Part shown: in pieces, positions 1 through 8,534 of the stretch
How the letters are laid out: every line of letters starts with the position of its first letter
Position numbering within the stretch: the stretch's first letter is position 1
From: Gammaproteobacteria bacterium
GTDB taxonomy: Bacteria; Pseudomonadota; Gammaproteobacteria; Arenicellales; JAJDZL01
DNA length: 64,000 nt
Direction of reading: 5' to 3'
Assembly: GCA_022823625.1 (NCBI GenBank)
Contig: JAJEHQ010000030.1
Location: forward strand, 1 to 64,000
Notes under the pieces: model-generated
The model's database searches: none
Told to the model about the DNA's origin: nothing
What the model saw: only the letters and a program-made list of their open reading frames with translations
Position numbers and translations under genes: made by a program

Positions 1-1238
1 CCTCGATTCGCTGCATGATCCCGGCAGCGAATTCCGACTTTCAAATCAGATTGAAAACGTTGGTGTGTTGCTTTGTCTTCAACCAGTTCAATTGCTGCAA
101 TCAGCCCCACACCTCGTACTTCTCCGACAAGGGGATGATGGCTGAGTTCTGCGAGTCGACTCTGAAAATAAGGGCCTATTTCAGTCCCGACTTTTTTCAC
201 TATCCCTTCTTCAGATAGGAGACGAATATTCTCAGAAGCGACGGCACACGAAACCGGGTGACCGGAATAGGTGAATCCGTGAGCGAATTCCCCACCGTCA
301 TCGATCATAACTGATGCTACATCGTTCGACACCATAACACCCGCAATGGGCAGATAACCCGAAGACAAGCCCTTGGCCAGCACCATCAGATCCGGTTTAA
401 GACCGAAATAGTCTGTTGCAAACCACTTGCCGGTTCGGCCGAAACCGCAGATCACTTCATCAGCAACAAACAGAATCTGGTAAGCTTGACAAATTCTGGA
501 AATTTCATTCCAGTAGGTCTGTGTGGGTACGATGACGCCTCCTGCTCCCTGAATCGGTTCTGCGATGAAAGCAGCAACGTTCTCAATGCCCAGCTCAAGG
601 ATTTTTTCCTCAAGACACTGAGCGGTTTTCTTGCCGAACTCGTCGGGATCAAGATCACCACCTTCCTGATACCAGTAAGGTTGCTGAATATGCTCGATTC
701 CGGGAATTGGGATACCGGATTCGTGCATGGCCGACATGCCGCCCAGACTTGCCGCTCCGAAAGTACTGCCGTGATATGCATTGGTTCGACTGATGACGAC
801 AGTCTTTGATTCCTGGCCTTGAAGGGCCCAATAGCGACGAACCATTCGAATGACTGTGTCATTCGCTTCCGATCCAGAATTAGTGAGAAAAACGTGATTG
901 AATTGGGACGGTGTAATCTCAGCCAGGCGCTGTGATAACTCGATCACCGGTGGGTGAGATGTCATGAAAAAAGTGTTGTAGTAGGGTAATTTTCGAAGTT
1001 GACCAGTTGCAGCTTCGATAAGCTCTTCACGTCCATACCCAATATTGACGCACCAAAGACCAGCCATTCCATCGATGATCTTGTTGCCATCTGAGTCCCA
1101 AACATAAACACCTTCAGCGTCCGTAATGATTCTGCTGCCAACTTTGTGAAGATGTTTGGTATCTGTAAATGGGTGAAGATGAAATTCGTTGTCGATTGAC
1201 TGAAGTTCTCTTGTGTTGAGCAGTTGGAGATCGTTCAT
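1..1238 (-). CDS. Class III PLP aminotransferase, 3'-truncated by window edge (putrescine/omega-amino acid--pyruvate type)
   Basis: The reading frame is open from an ATG at 1238 to the left window edge, so about 412 residues are present and the C-terminal end is missing. The product starts MNDLQLLNTRELQSIDNEF. It contains the N-terminal signature GMAGLWCVNIGYGR, the PLP-phosphate motif SGSEAND, the aspartate motif ADEVICGFGRTG and the Schiff-base lysine in LAKGLSSGYLPIAG. These are typical of fold-type I omega-amino acid:pyruvate aminotransferases, most like SpuC putrescine-pyruvate enzymes; taurine- or beta-alanine-pyruvate transaminases are alternatives that sequence alone does not exclude. 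The enzyme is cytosolic and would move the amino group of a terminal amine to pyruvate. A second class III aminotransferase lies at 18.0-19.4 kb, so the window has two paralogues. The gene is followed upstream by a GNAT gene on the same strand, about 120 bp away. Confidence 0.88.
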   Translation of the reverse strand, partial: MNDLQLLNTRELQSIDNEFHLHPFTDTKHLHKVGSRIITDAEGVYVWDSDGNKIIDGMAGLWCVNIGYGREELIEAATGQLRKLPYYNTFFMTSHPPVIELSQRLAEITPSQFNHVFLTNSGSEANDTVIRMVRRYWALQGQESKTVVISRTNAYHGSTFGAASLGGMSAMHESGIPIPGIEHIQQPYWYQEGGDLDPDEFGKKTAQCLEEKILELGIENVAAFIAEPIQGAGGVIVPTQTYWNEISRICQAYQILFVADEVICGFGRTGKWFATDYFGLKPDLMVLAKGLSSGYLPIAGVMVSNDVASVMIDDGGEFAHGFTYSGHPVSCAVASENIRLLSEEGIVKKVGTEIGPYFQSRLAELSHHPLVGEVRGVGLIAAIELVEDKATHQRFQSDLKVGIRCRDHAANR

Positions 1239-1361
1239 TTTTTCTTGGTGATTAACGCTATTGATAACGGGCAGAAGACAGCGATTCTGTTAAGCCGACT
1301 AGTTTACTTTGAGAAGTGGATGAAAAATGCCAATAGATCGGCGTGGACTGAAAAGAGAAAT

Positions 1362-1973
1362 TCAGTGAAGACGCGGATCGTCGATTAGTATTGCTTCTCG
1401 CTTGTATGGAGTGAAGCCGGCTTTTTGATAAATCGCAATGGCGTGTGGAGAGTCAAAATTACAGCTATGCACCCATAAACGTTTGGGCTCTTTCACCCAA
1501 GCTTTTTCGATGGTCCATTGAAGAAAGTACGATCCTAGGCCACGACCGATAAATTCGGGCATCAAACCGAAATAGGCCAGTTCAATTTCATCCTTCTGGC
1601 GACTATCCAGTTCACTAAATCCAGCAGGTGTACCATTGACATACAGGACAAAAACTTGAACTTTTTTGTGCTGGATGATTGATTCGAGCTGAGCATCAGC
1701 CATTTGGTTTCTTTCGTACCACAGCCATTCCTCACCAACGCTTTGATATAAAAATCGGTAAAACCTAACGGTCGGCTTTTGGGTTCGAATAATGGAAATG
1801 TTTTCGGCTCGCTTTGACTGATGAGGAAATTTTGGCAACTTAAACATTTCCAGATAGGTGATAACCATTCGTAGTTGACCCGGCGGAATATCTTCGTGTT
1901 CAGCCAGCTCAAAATTCTGTTTACCGCGCAGTAGCGTGACGGGATTGGATGATGAATCAGAGTCGCTTGGCAT
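1362..1973 (-). CDS. GNAT family N-acetyltransferase
   Basis: A protein of about 200 residues with a GCN5-related acetyltransferase fold in its C-terminal half. The acetyl-CoA pyrophosphate-binding loop is visible as GRGLGSYFLQW (R/Q-x-x-G-x-G/A pattern), preceded by the strand ELAYFGLMPEFI and followed by LWVHSCNFDSPHAIAIYQKAGF, the usual motif B with the conserved Tyr and the turn ending in the KAGF sequence. The family acetylates small amines or protein N-termini; the substrate cannot be told. The start is uncertain: an ATG at 1973 is chosen, but an in-frame TTG eight codons upstream (1997) is possible and neither has a clear ribosome-binding site. It may be cotranscribed with the aminotransferase, which lies about 120 bp downstream. 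Confidence 0.85.
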   Translation of the reverse strand: MPSDSDSSSNPVTLLRGKQNFELAEHEDIPPGQLRMVITYLEMFKLPKFPHQSKRAENISIIRTQKPTVRFYRFLYQSVGEEWLWYERNQMADAQLESIIQHKKVQVFVLYVNGTPAGFSELDSRQKDEIELAYFGLMPEFIGRGLGSYFLQWTIEKAWVKEPKRLWVHSCNFDSPHAIAIYQKAGFTPYKREAILIDDPRLH

Positions 1974-2147
1974 GGTGAGTTTAAGGTGGTGCTTCAATCA
2001 TTTTATTTTACATGCCTTTGCAGATGATTAAGTAATGTAGTACAAATATTTCATCTATCTTGTTGAATTTGCGTAAGAAACTTACCGATATAGCAACAAT
2101 CCACGTGTTTCCTCGAATGGTGCACAAAACACGCCACTGAGAAGGTT

Positions 2148-2390
2148 TGCAAGGAAACTCTGGTTCGTCAGCACTGGCGCAACGGATTCATGCTCGAAGT
2201 GCGGTCACAAACACGCCCACCATCTGAATGACCGATATTTATGATAGTGAGCCAACTGCCACGACCAAATTCGAGTACAGATCAGTGCCGCTGACCAAGT
2301 GGTTCGTAGCGATTGATTTGACGAGCGCCGACAAGTGCGGTATTTCAGCACCGAGACTGTCGAAGATGATCGGGGTGCAGCATGTACAAC
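2148..2390 (+). pseudogene. Decayed IS1595 (ISXO2-like) transposase fragment
   Basis: Three pieces in different frames line up with the N-terminal part of IS1595-family transposases. First CKETLVRQHWRNGF (from 2148), then CSKCGHKHAHHLNDR (2191-2235 region, the zinc-ribbon with CxxCGH), then KFEYRSVPLTKWFVAIDLTS and GISAPRLSKMIGVQ (2260-2390). In intact proteins these appear in this order as a W-x-x-GF, C-x-x-CG-H, then PLTxWFxAIYL and GISAxxLxxxLGV. At least two frameshifts and no catalytic DDE/N domain are present, so it cannot encode an active transposase. No terminal inverted repeats were recognised. The identification rests on remembered family motifs, not a search. Confidence 0.6.
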
Positions 2391-2434
2391 CTTATTGGCC
2401 GCTCAGCAGTGAACTGATCATAGAACTGACGATA

Positions 2435-3979
2435 TTACTTACGTGCACCCTGAACAAGACGATCAAGAATCATGGCACAGAACAGGATGGAAAACCCTGC
2501 TAGAATTCCCTGTCCTACATTGGCGTATTGCAGTGCTTCCAAGACATCTTCGCCTAAGCCCTTGGCACCAATCAATGAAGCGACGACTACCATAGCCAGA
2601 GACAACATAATCGTCTGGTTGATCCCAGCTCGTATTGACGGAGCGGCCAGTGGAAGGTCGACTCGCGTAAACAGGTAAAACTTACTGGCACCGAACGAAA
2701 TTGCTGCTTCGCGGACACTCTCAGGAACTCCGCGTAATCCCAACACCGTCAGACGTACCACGGGGGTTCCACCAAAGATCATTGTGGTGACTACGGCGGC
2801 CGGTTTACCGGTTCCAAAAAATGCAATCACCGGAATCATGAAAACGAATGCAGGCATGGTTTGCATGAAATCCATGATCGGTTGAATAAAGGCGTAGAAA
2901 CGAGGTCTACGCGCACTGAACATGCCCAATGGAATTCCAATCACGATGGAAAGACATGCAGCGGTTCCGAGGAGTGCCAAAGTCGTCATAGCTTTATCCC
3001 AAAAACCCAGCAGCCCCATGTAGGCCAAAAACGCACCGGAATAAATTGCGGTACGAATGCCAGCCGTAAGCCATGTCAATAAGACAATAAAACTAAAGAT
3101 TACGATCCATGGAGTGCTGACGAAGACAAGCTCTAGAGCGTCAAGGATCAGGCGTATACCGTAAGTGATGAAATCGAACAACGCCTCACCTTGTGTTACA
3201 CAGAATGTAAAGAAAGCCTCCACCCAAACGATACCGGTAAGACGAATATCGGGATCAGTGGGAAATTCAGCTAAGGTTTCCAGCTGTCCAGGGAAACTGT
3301 AGTGGTACATGGCTGTACCAACAATCACAGCCATAAAAAGTGTACTCAATATTACTTGCCGGAGTGACACACCAGACCGGATACTTCGGTCGGACAACCA
3401 ATCCGAAAACCTCGCTTCTAGCGCTGAATTAGCGATTACAGATTGTGCGAATTTAACAGCGATCAAAATGATCAAGCCGGTTAACGCAATCCAAATTCCC
3501 TGATCTGCAATTTCCTGTGCCTCCAGTCTAATTCCGTCAATCGAATCTTCTAAAGATTTAACTGTACGTTTATAGACATCGACCTTGTCGGACTGAGACT
3601 CAATTGCTGATGCCAACTGCTGACGACGCAATTCCAGGGTACCCTCAATCGACTCGATTCGGGCTCGCGCATCAGCCGCCAAGTCACCAATCAGTCCACG
3701 TGCAATCTGCACATAACCCAGTGTTTCGATGATTAAAAAAGGCAAAGCCCACATCCACAGCCCGCGAGCGCCAAACCAGATAGGTCCAAGTATTCCGGCA
3801 GACGCGTTAAATGTTGGTGTAAAGCGAGAACTACCCCCGATCTTGTCAAATTGTTTGATGTAGTAGTCTGGATTGGTTTGCACGAAGGTACGAATGTTGT
3901 CCAGACGTTCCTCAGCAAATTTTTCTGCAACTTTGAAATCGATAGCATCATCAAGTTGGGTTTGTACTGTTTCTGTCAT
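2435..3979 (-). CDS. proW: Glycine betaine/proline ABC transporter permease ProW (copy 1, long form)
   Basis: Inner-membrane permease subunit of an osmolyte ABC importer, 514 residues, longer than the usual 280-350 residue ProW. The C-terminal half holds the BPD-type permease domain with several hydrophobic helices and the EAA cytoplasmic loop, seen as VREAAISFGASKFYLFTRVDLPLAAPSI, which docks on ProV (given here only to mark the loop at about residues 417-444). The N-terminal ~200 residues contain extra membrane segments (FGARGLWMWALPFLII and IWIALTGLIILIAVKFA) separated by a charged, coiled-coil-like stretch. The ATG overlaps the TGA of proV in ATGA, so translation is coupled. Known role of the family: uptake of glycine betaine, proline betaine, choline or carnitine; which one here is not shown. 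Confidence 0.92.
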   Translation of the reverse strand: MTETVQTQLDDAIDFKVAEKFAEERLDNIRTFVQTNPDYYIKQFDKIGGSSRFTPTFNASAGILGPIWFGARGLWMWALPFLIIETLGYVQIARGLIGDLAADARARIESIEGTLELRRQQLASAIESQSDKVDVYKRTVKSLEDSIDGIRLEAQEIADQGIWIALTGLIILIAVKFAQSVIANSALEARFSDWLSDRSIRSGVSLRQVILSTLFMAVIVGTAMYHYSFPGQLETLAEFPTDPDIRLTGIVWVEAFFTFCVTQGEALFDFITYGIRLILDALELVFVSTPWIVIFSFIVLLTWLTAGIRTAIYSGAFLAYMGLLGFWDKAMTTLALLGTAACLSIVIGIPLGMFSARRPRFYAFIQPIMDFMQTMPAFVFMIPVIAFFGTGKPAAVVTTMIFGGTPVVRLTVLGLRGVPESVREAAISFGASKFYLFTRVDLPLAAPSIRAGINQTIMLSLAMVVVASLIGAKGLGEDVLEALQYANVGQGILAGFSILFCAMILDRLVQGARK

Positions 3980-5052
3980 GACACATCGGCTCCTTCTATC
4001 ACGGTACGTAAGATATCTTTCCTGGTGATTACACCGACATCGGTATTCCCGCTTTGCACCAGGATTGCTGAATCACTGTTGATTGCCATTTTAATGAGTT
4101 TACTAAGCATTTCGTCTTCACTGACACGTTGCATATCGACGGGCAGGGGGGCGTTGTTGGCTAGATACTGGTCCAGCGGTTGCATGACGACGTGCGCACG
4201 TACTATCTTTAGCCGGGAAATGCCTGCCACGAAATCGGCCACATAGTCGTCAGCCGGGTTCATCACAATATCTTCGGCAGTTCCGATCTGAACCACTCTT
4301 CCGTCATGCATAATCGCGATCCGGTTCCCGATTCGCACGGCCTCGTCCAGATCATGAGTGATGAACACAGTTGTTTTTTTCATTATTTTTGACAGTCTGA
4401 GAAATTCATCCTGCAGCTGGCGGCGGATCAAGGGATCAAGTGCGCTGAAGGGTTCGTCCATCAACAGAACATCGGGATTGGCAGCCAGTGCTCGTGCAAG
4501 GCCGACACGTTGCTGCATTCCTCCGGACAACTCATGGGCAAATTTACTGCCCCATGCCCCAAGTTCCACAATGTCGAGGATCGCCGCAGCATGACGCATC
4601 CGATCATTTTTGCTCATCTGCCGAATTTCCAAGGGCATCGCCACATTGTCGAGAACCGATCTGTGTGGCAACAGTGCAAAATTCTGGAATACCATCCCGA
4701 TTCTGCGATTTCGAAATTGTTGCAACTCCGCAGGTTTCAGAGCTAGTACATCGGTTCCGTCGATCTCGATCTTTCCTGCAGTTGGTTCCAGCAAGCGGTT
4801 GAAATGGCGCACAAGGGTGGATTTACCGCTGCCTGACAGCCCCATCACACAAAATATTTCACCCCGATTGACGCTTAGGCTGACATCGGCGACGCCAACC
4901 ACCGCATTGTATTTTGCTAGCGTTTCCGCTTTCGTCAGCCCTTCCTCCTGAACGGCACGCATAGCTTCAATAGCTTTCGTTCCAAAGACTTTCCAGACAT
5001 TCGAAATCTTAATGACAATGTCTTCTGTCGTTTCTGGCGAATCGACTGACAC
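3976..5052 (-). CDS. proV: Glycine betaine/proline ABC transporter ATPase ProV (copy 1)
   Basis: Cytoplasmic ATP-binding subunit of the betaine importer, 358 residues with a GTG start. Walker A GLSGSGKST is at 71-79, the ABC signature LSGGMQQ at 175-181, Walker B VLLMDEP at 195-201, and the H-loop in FITHDLDEA. The insertion between the first beta-strand and Walker A (KAIEAMRAVQEEGLTKAE) is characteristic of ProV/OpuAA. The C-terminal ~100 residues form a degenerate CBS pair that in OpuA senses ionic strength. It lies between proX (99 bp upstream, separated by a perfect hairpin) and proW (4-nt overlap). It is a clear paralogue of the ProV at 26.6 kb. Confidence 0.95.
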   Translation of the reverse strand: MSVDSPETTEDIVIKISNVWKVFGTKAIEAMRAVQEEGLTKAETLAKYNAVVGVADVSLSVNRGEIFCVMGLSGSGKSTLVRHFNRLLEPTAGKIEIDGTDVLALKPAELQQFRNRRIGMVFQNFALLPHRSVLDNVAMPLEIRQMSKNDRMRHAAAILDIVELGAWGSKFAHELSGGMQQRVGLARALAANPDVLLMDEPFSALDPLIRRQLQDEFLRLSKIMKKTTVFITHDLDEAVRIGNRIAIMHDGRVVQIGTAEDIVMNPADDYVADFVAGISRLKIVRAHVVMQPLDQYLANNAPLPVDMQRVSEDEMLSKLIKMAINSDSAILVQSGNTDVGVITRKDILRTVIEGADVS

Positions 5053-5091
5053 TAGGTTGGATCCACTTTAATGAGATAATTTGATTGTTGA

Positions 5092-5125
5092 AATAACACC
5101 TGGAGCACTCACTCCAGGTGTTATT
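5092..5125 (-). terminator. Perfect hairpin between proX and proV (attenuator or mRNA-stabilising stem)
   Basis: Arms 5092-5105 (AATAACACCTGGAG) and 5112-5125 are exact reverse complements, giving a 14-bp stem with a 6-nt loop. No run of T follows in the transcribed direction, so it is not a classical intrinsic terminator. It sits just after the proX stop and before proV, where such stems usually raise the amount of binding protein relative to the membrane subunits by partial termination or by protecting the 3' end of the proX message. Confidence 0.6.
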
Positions 5126-5150
5126 GATTACTTGTTCTAACTGTTGCGAA

Positions 5151-6116
5151 TTAAAGCCCAAGCCAGGCGTCTACGCGATCAGGATTGTTGTTAACCCATT
5201 CTACCGCGACATCTCTCGCCTCTCGGCCTTTGCCTGAGACTTCAAATGCAAAGCCACTGACATCATCCGCGGTGAGTGCGAATCGTTCGAAAAACTCGAC
5301 AATTGCGGGTGATCGATCAGCCAGGGAGTTGGACCAGGCGATCTGAACGTTTTTCAGTGCATCTTTGCTGGCAACCATGGATTGTTCATACCAATCTGGG
5401 GAGTCAGATGGTTGCAACATGACGTATTTTTCTGGATCGTAAGGTGGTTCACTCAGCATTTTTACATCAAACATGAACCAGATCGCGTGTGGTTTGTAGC
5501 AGTAGAATGCATAACCTTCGTCTTTGGCAATCGAGTCCTTGACGCGTGCGGTTTTTACACTTTCCTCGGCTCGAATCGGCTCGATGAAGTCCAATAATCC
5601 ATAGTCGCGTACCTTGACTTCATTAACATTGGCTGAGGCCCAACCTGGGGCACCGATCCACATCTCGCCTCGCCCGTTGCCATCACTGTCCATGAGTGCT
5701 GCAACTTCGGGACGTCCCAGATCCGCAATGTCTGTAATGGAGTTTGCCTCTCCGAAATTCTTGGAAACGCAAAAACCTTGGTTTCCTTCATAGGGATTGC
5801 TTGACAACGTAACCGTGCCTGCACCATCTACGTATTTCTTGGTGAAACTCTCTTGGTTTGGAAGCCAAACGTCTGGGTGCACGTCAATATCGCCTTTGCC
5901 CTGGTCCATTGCCTGAAAGATCGTCGCATTGTTACCGGGTACCAGTTCGGCCTTTCCGCCAATACGCATTTCAACGACAGCTGCCAGCAAATTGGCAATT
6001 GCCTGGGCACCAGTCCATGATGGCACACCAATTTTTACTTCCTCAGCTGCAAATGCCGGGGCAGTGAACATGGTGATCGCTACAGCCAATACCATTGCTT
6101 TAAATTTTGATTTCAT
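5151..6116 (-). CDS. proX: Glycine betaine/proline ABC transporter substrate-binding protein ProX (copy 1)
   Basis: Periplasmic OpuAC-type binding protein of 321 residues. An N-terminal signal peptide runs to about residue 23 (MKSKFKAMVLAVAITMFTAP followed by AFA-AEE, a signal peptidase I site). The mature part starts KIGVPSWTGAQA and contains the aromatic residues expected in a betaine cage, for example DIDVHPDVWLPNQ and YKPHAIWFMFD, but which Trp/Tyr residues bind ligand cannot be assigned by eye. The gene has a good ribosome-binding site (GGAGAAA) before the ATG and is the first gene of the proX-proV-proW unit. Its sequence differs greatly from ProX copy 2 at 28.9 kb, so the two systems probably have different ligand preferences (inference). 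Confidence 0.92.
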   Translation of the reverse strand: MKSKFKAMVLAVAITMFTAPAFAAEEVKIGVPSWTGAQAIANLLAAVVEMRIGGKAELVPGNNATIFQAMDQGKGDIDVHPDVWLPNQESFTKKYVDGAGTVTLSSNPYEGNQGFCVSKNFGEANSITDIADLGRPEVAALMDSDGNGRGEMWIGAPGWASANVNEVKVRDYGLLDFIEPIRAEESVKTARVKDSIAKDEGYAFYCYKPHAIWFMFDVKMLSEPPYDPEKYVMLQPSDSPDWYEQSMVASKDALKNVQIAWSNSLADRSPAIVEFFERFALTADDVSGFAFEVSGKGREARDVAVEWVNNNPDRVDAWLGL

Positions 6117-6195
6117 AGTTTTCTCCGAATTGAAGTGAATACCGGTTTCTCCGGCGTTTGGTGATTTCGGGACAAGTCTTTGTCCGAGCGAAAGG

Positions 6196-6226
6196 GTAAC
6201 TATATATTACGTATATACACAGTTAC
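6196..6226 (-). promoter_or_regulatory. Operator-like imperfect palindrome in the proX promoter region
   Basis: A 31-bp element with outer arms GTAACT (6196-6201) and AGTTAC (6221-6226) around an AT-rich core centred on 6211; ten of the fifteen possible pairs match. On the minus strand TTGTAA, 16 bp, then TATATA can be read as a sigma-70-like -35/-10 pair overlapping the element. This placement, about 80-110 bp upstream of proX, suits a dimeric repressor or activator controlling the transporter. The regulator is not identified. Confidence 0.4.
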
Positions 6227-6699
6227 AAAAAATCAGCGCTGTTGTAGTTCGATGAGCCCGGTAAGGTTGCAGTATGGAAGCGTATTACCACACACATACT
6301 GGTCGCATCCATACGTACACATTAACGATTAGGGCGTTCTATCCTAAGTGATTGACGGCAATCCAGCCAAATATCTACTGTATCTGCAAATGAGTCAGCA
6401 CCGAATCGAAGAAGTATGCTTGTGCTCGTACCTTCTAATCCAGAATTTCCAACTTGCGAGAAATTCAAAGTGATCTGAAAGTAGGTTACAAATTTGAATG
6501 TTTCTGGAAATTAAGCAGCAAAATCTGGACGTTCTTCAACCTTTTTTGACAATCATCTTTGCATTGTTGAACTTAGGTTTGAATTTTGCTAGGGAATTAA
6601 TACTGGTTAACCAGGGAAAATTATGTGAATACACAAAAAACTCGGCGTTTCCGCGAAAGGTATTTTTTCGTTGAGGGTAGCTCACTGAACTACTAAACT
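6227..6699. other. Intergenic, no gene recognised
   Basis: This stretch between the proX promoter and the end of the Uma2 gene is AT-rich and has stops in all frames. No RNA gene, repeat or strong terminator was recognised in it. Confidence 0.5.
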
Positions 6700-7356
6700 T
6701 CACTTTGATGTTTCAGCAAACTCCGTTTCAGATTTAACTACCTGTTTGATTGGTGGTGGCTCTTTGTGTACAGCATGAGGTGGCCATAGATCACCGAGAC
6801 TGAAACTGATCGCCTCAAATGGCGGCAGCGAAACTGGCGCATCATCGAACAGCGTGTCCATCAATACCCACTCGGAACCACGCAACTTAAATGCTTCCAG
6901 CGACCGTGCATCTGGATCCACCAACCAAAGATAGGTGACCCCTTCACGGGCATAGATAGCCCTTTTGCCGCCAAGGTCTAGCGCTCGGGTCGAAGGTGAA
7001 ATCACCTCACACACCCAATCCGGAGCCAACGTGAAGTAGGCGGTGGTTGGCAACTCGAGCATTCGTTCACGTCGCCATCCGGCGATATCGGGCACCAGAA
7101 TGTCCTCTCCTAGATGCACTTCAGGCTCAAAGAGAATCCACCAGCCACCGGGTCCACCGCGACCTTTGTGAAAAGGCGAACCAATGCAAAGTCCAAGCTC
7201 CGAGCTAGCTAAGGAGTGACGAGGGCCCGGTCTTGGCTGGGTGTATAAAGTACCGTCGACAATTTCTGCAACCATGTGTGGCGGTGCATTCAGCACGTCC
7301 TGATAGGTCGCCCGAGTTGAAGTCGGCTCGGGATTGGCTGTTTGCGATTTAGTCAT
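6700..7356 (-). CDS. Uma2 family (DUF820) putative endonuclease
   Basis: About 218 residues with the PD-(D/E)xK-type core of the Uma2 family: VDGTLYTQPRPGPRHS near the N-terminus, EPEVHLGEDILVPDIAGW with the PD pair near residues 89-90, DWVCEVISPST with the conserved Glu near 117, then KRAIYAREGVTYLWLVDP. These proteins have a restriction-endonuclease-like fold and unknown cellular function; they are very abundant in cyanobacteria and scattered elsewhere. The ATG at 7356 is preferred over an in-frame TTG at 7374 because GAAGG lies upstream of it. It stands alone between proX and the cox cluster and may be a transferred gene. Confidence 0.8.
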   Translation of the reverse strand: MTKSQTANPEPTSTRATYQDVLNAPPHMVAEIVDGTLYTQPRPGPRHSLASSELGLCIGSPFHKGRGGPGGWWILFEPEVHLGEDILVPDIAGWRRERMLELPTTAYFTLAPDWVCEVISPSTRALDLGGKRAIYAREGVTYLWLVDPDARSLEAFKLRGSEWVLMDTLFDDAPVSLPPFEAISFSLGDLWPPHAVHKEPPPIKQVVKSETEFAETSK

Positions 7357-7374
7357 TGTGTCTTGAACCTTCAA

Positions 7375-7881
7375 AGGTGTTGTAATTCAATTTTATTCGA
7401 AGTGTGTAGTATTCAATAAATCCATGACGTTCCGCTTGATTACACTCAATTGACTGACCTATTACCACCCCCTCGAAATTCGCTTGCTTTTTGAACCACT
7501 GATAAATTGAAGGTGCGTCTGGGTTTCGCGACACTGGGTTGACAGACGGATCTACGTGGTTTGGTTACTACATTGCCCCGTATCGTCGCAGACCGTTCTC
7601 GCAAAAAACCTAAGATCTTCGCCAATCACAGGTTGACGAGTCAACATAGATAAATTGAGGGTTACCACCGGGATCGCACCATCAACGTTAAATTAAATTG
7701 TTAAAGACGAAATATACCAACCTGTACTACAACTTAAGTAGCTGATATTAAGTAAATAAAATATTTTCTGATGATTTTTCTGACAGATAATTGCAAGTGT
7801 GTGAATGCTGTGGCAATCTCTTAAAATTCTCTTTGGTCAGTTTGATGATTTCAAATTATTAATATGCTCAGGTGGAATTAA
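7375..7881. other. Intergenic region upstream of coxG
   Basis: No convincing gene. It contains a short segment (about 7452-7505) resembling one at 47290-47345, listed separately, and an AT-rich stretch at 7680-7800 that probably carries the promoter of the cox operon, although no clear -35/-10 pair stands out. Confidence 0.4.
7452..7505. repeat. Dispersed short repeat, copy A (see 47290-47345)
   Basis: The segment begins CTGACCTATTACCACCC and matches 47293 onward (CTGACCTGTTACCACCC) with one mismatch in 17, then continues at roughly 70% by eye through TCGAAA, the GCT region and CACTG. On the minus strand copy A lies in a short open frame, while copy B has stops, so a protein-coding origin is not excluded. 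It may be the end of an unrecognised mobile element. Confidence 0.4.
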
Positions 7882-8361
7882 ATGGAATTATCTGGAAGCA
7901 CGATTGTGCCATATCCGCGGGATGTCGTTTGGCAATCGCTTTTTGATGCGGAAACCATGCGTCGCTCAATTTCCGGTTGTACAGAGTTGGAGTGGATATC
8001 AGAAAACGAACTTCAGGGAAAAATCAAGAAAAAATTCGGTCCCATAAAAGCTACATTTCCACTGAATTTATCGGTCAGCGATGTTGTGCAATTCGAAAGT
8101 TACACCATGCAAGGTTCTTCAAAAGGTGGTTCTTTCGGCTATGTTAACGGTGAAGCGCGATTTAATTTGGTCGATATAGACGAAGACTGTGAATTCTTTT
8201 ATGAGGCTGAAGTCAAAATGGGTGGTAAATTGGCTCAGATCGGCTCGCGGTTGATGAGCAGCGCAGCAAAAAAAATCGTTGGAGATTTTTTCGAGGCTCT
8301 TTTGGCAGAAATTGAGTCCCAGAATTCTCCTGAAACTGATGAGGAGAAAGAACCAGATTGA
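7882..8361 (+). CDS. coxG: CoxG-like SRPBCC protein (carbon monoxide dehydrogenase subunit G family)
   Basis: A 159-residue protein of the CoxG/SRPBCC superfamily. It begins MELSGSTIVPYPRDVVWQSL, continues with the family pattern CTELEW and ends in a long helix (LMSSAAKKIVGDFFEALLAEI). In Oligotropha-type systems CoxG has a C-terminal membrane anchor and helps attach CO dehydrogenase to the membrane; here the protein stops right after the domain with an acidic tail (ETDEEKEPD), so it should be soluble. An AGGTGG ribosome-binding site precedes the ATG. It is the first gene of the cox cluster, 173 bp before coxS. Confidence 0.88.
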   Translation: MELSGSTIVPYPRDVVWQSLFDAETMRRSISGCTELEWISENELQGKIKKKFGPIKATFPLNLSVSDVVQFESYTMQGSSKGGSFGYVNGEARFNLVDIDEDCEFFYEAEVKMGGKLAQIGSRLMSSAAKKIVGDFFEALLAEIESQNSPETDEEKEPD

Positions 8362-8534
8362 ATTCGGTAAGTTCAAGCACAAGCTACAAATTGCTAAGTT
8401 GCCCCAATCACCGAATAATTCATTAAAATTGTTTGAAGGAATTCATTTGAATCAAGTACTCGTTTCGTGCTCAATCGTTCGAGAGTGGATGGTTTGAGTT
8501 AGCGATTTAGGTAATCTAAAGAGGAGGTCAGTTT

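Noticed and set aside
7349-7534. Minus-strand 61-codon frame overlapping the Uma2 start
   Set aside because: No recognised family, no ribosome-binding site, and it overlaps the Uma2 5' end; part of it is covered by the dispersed repeat instead.
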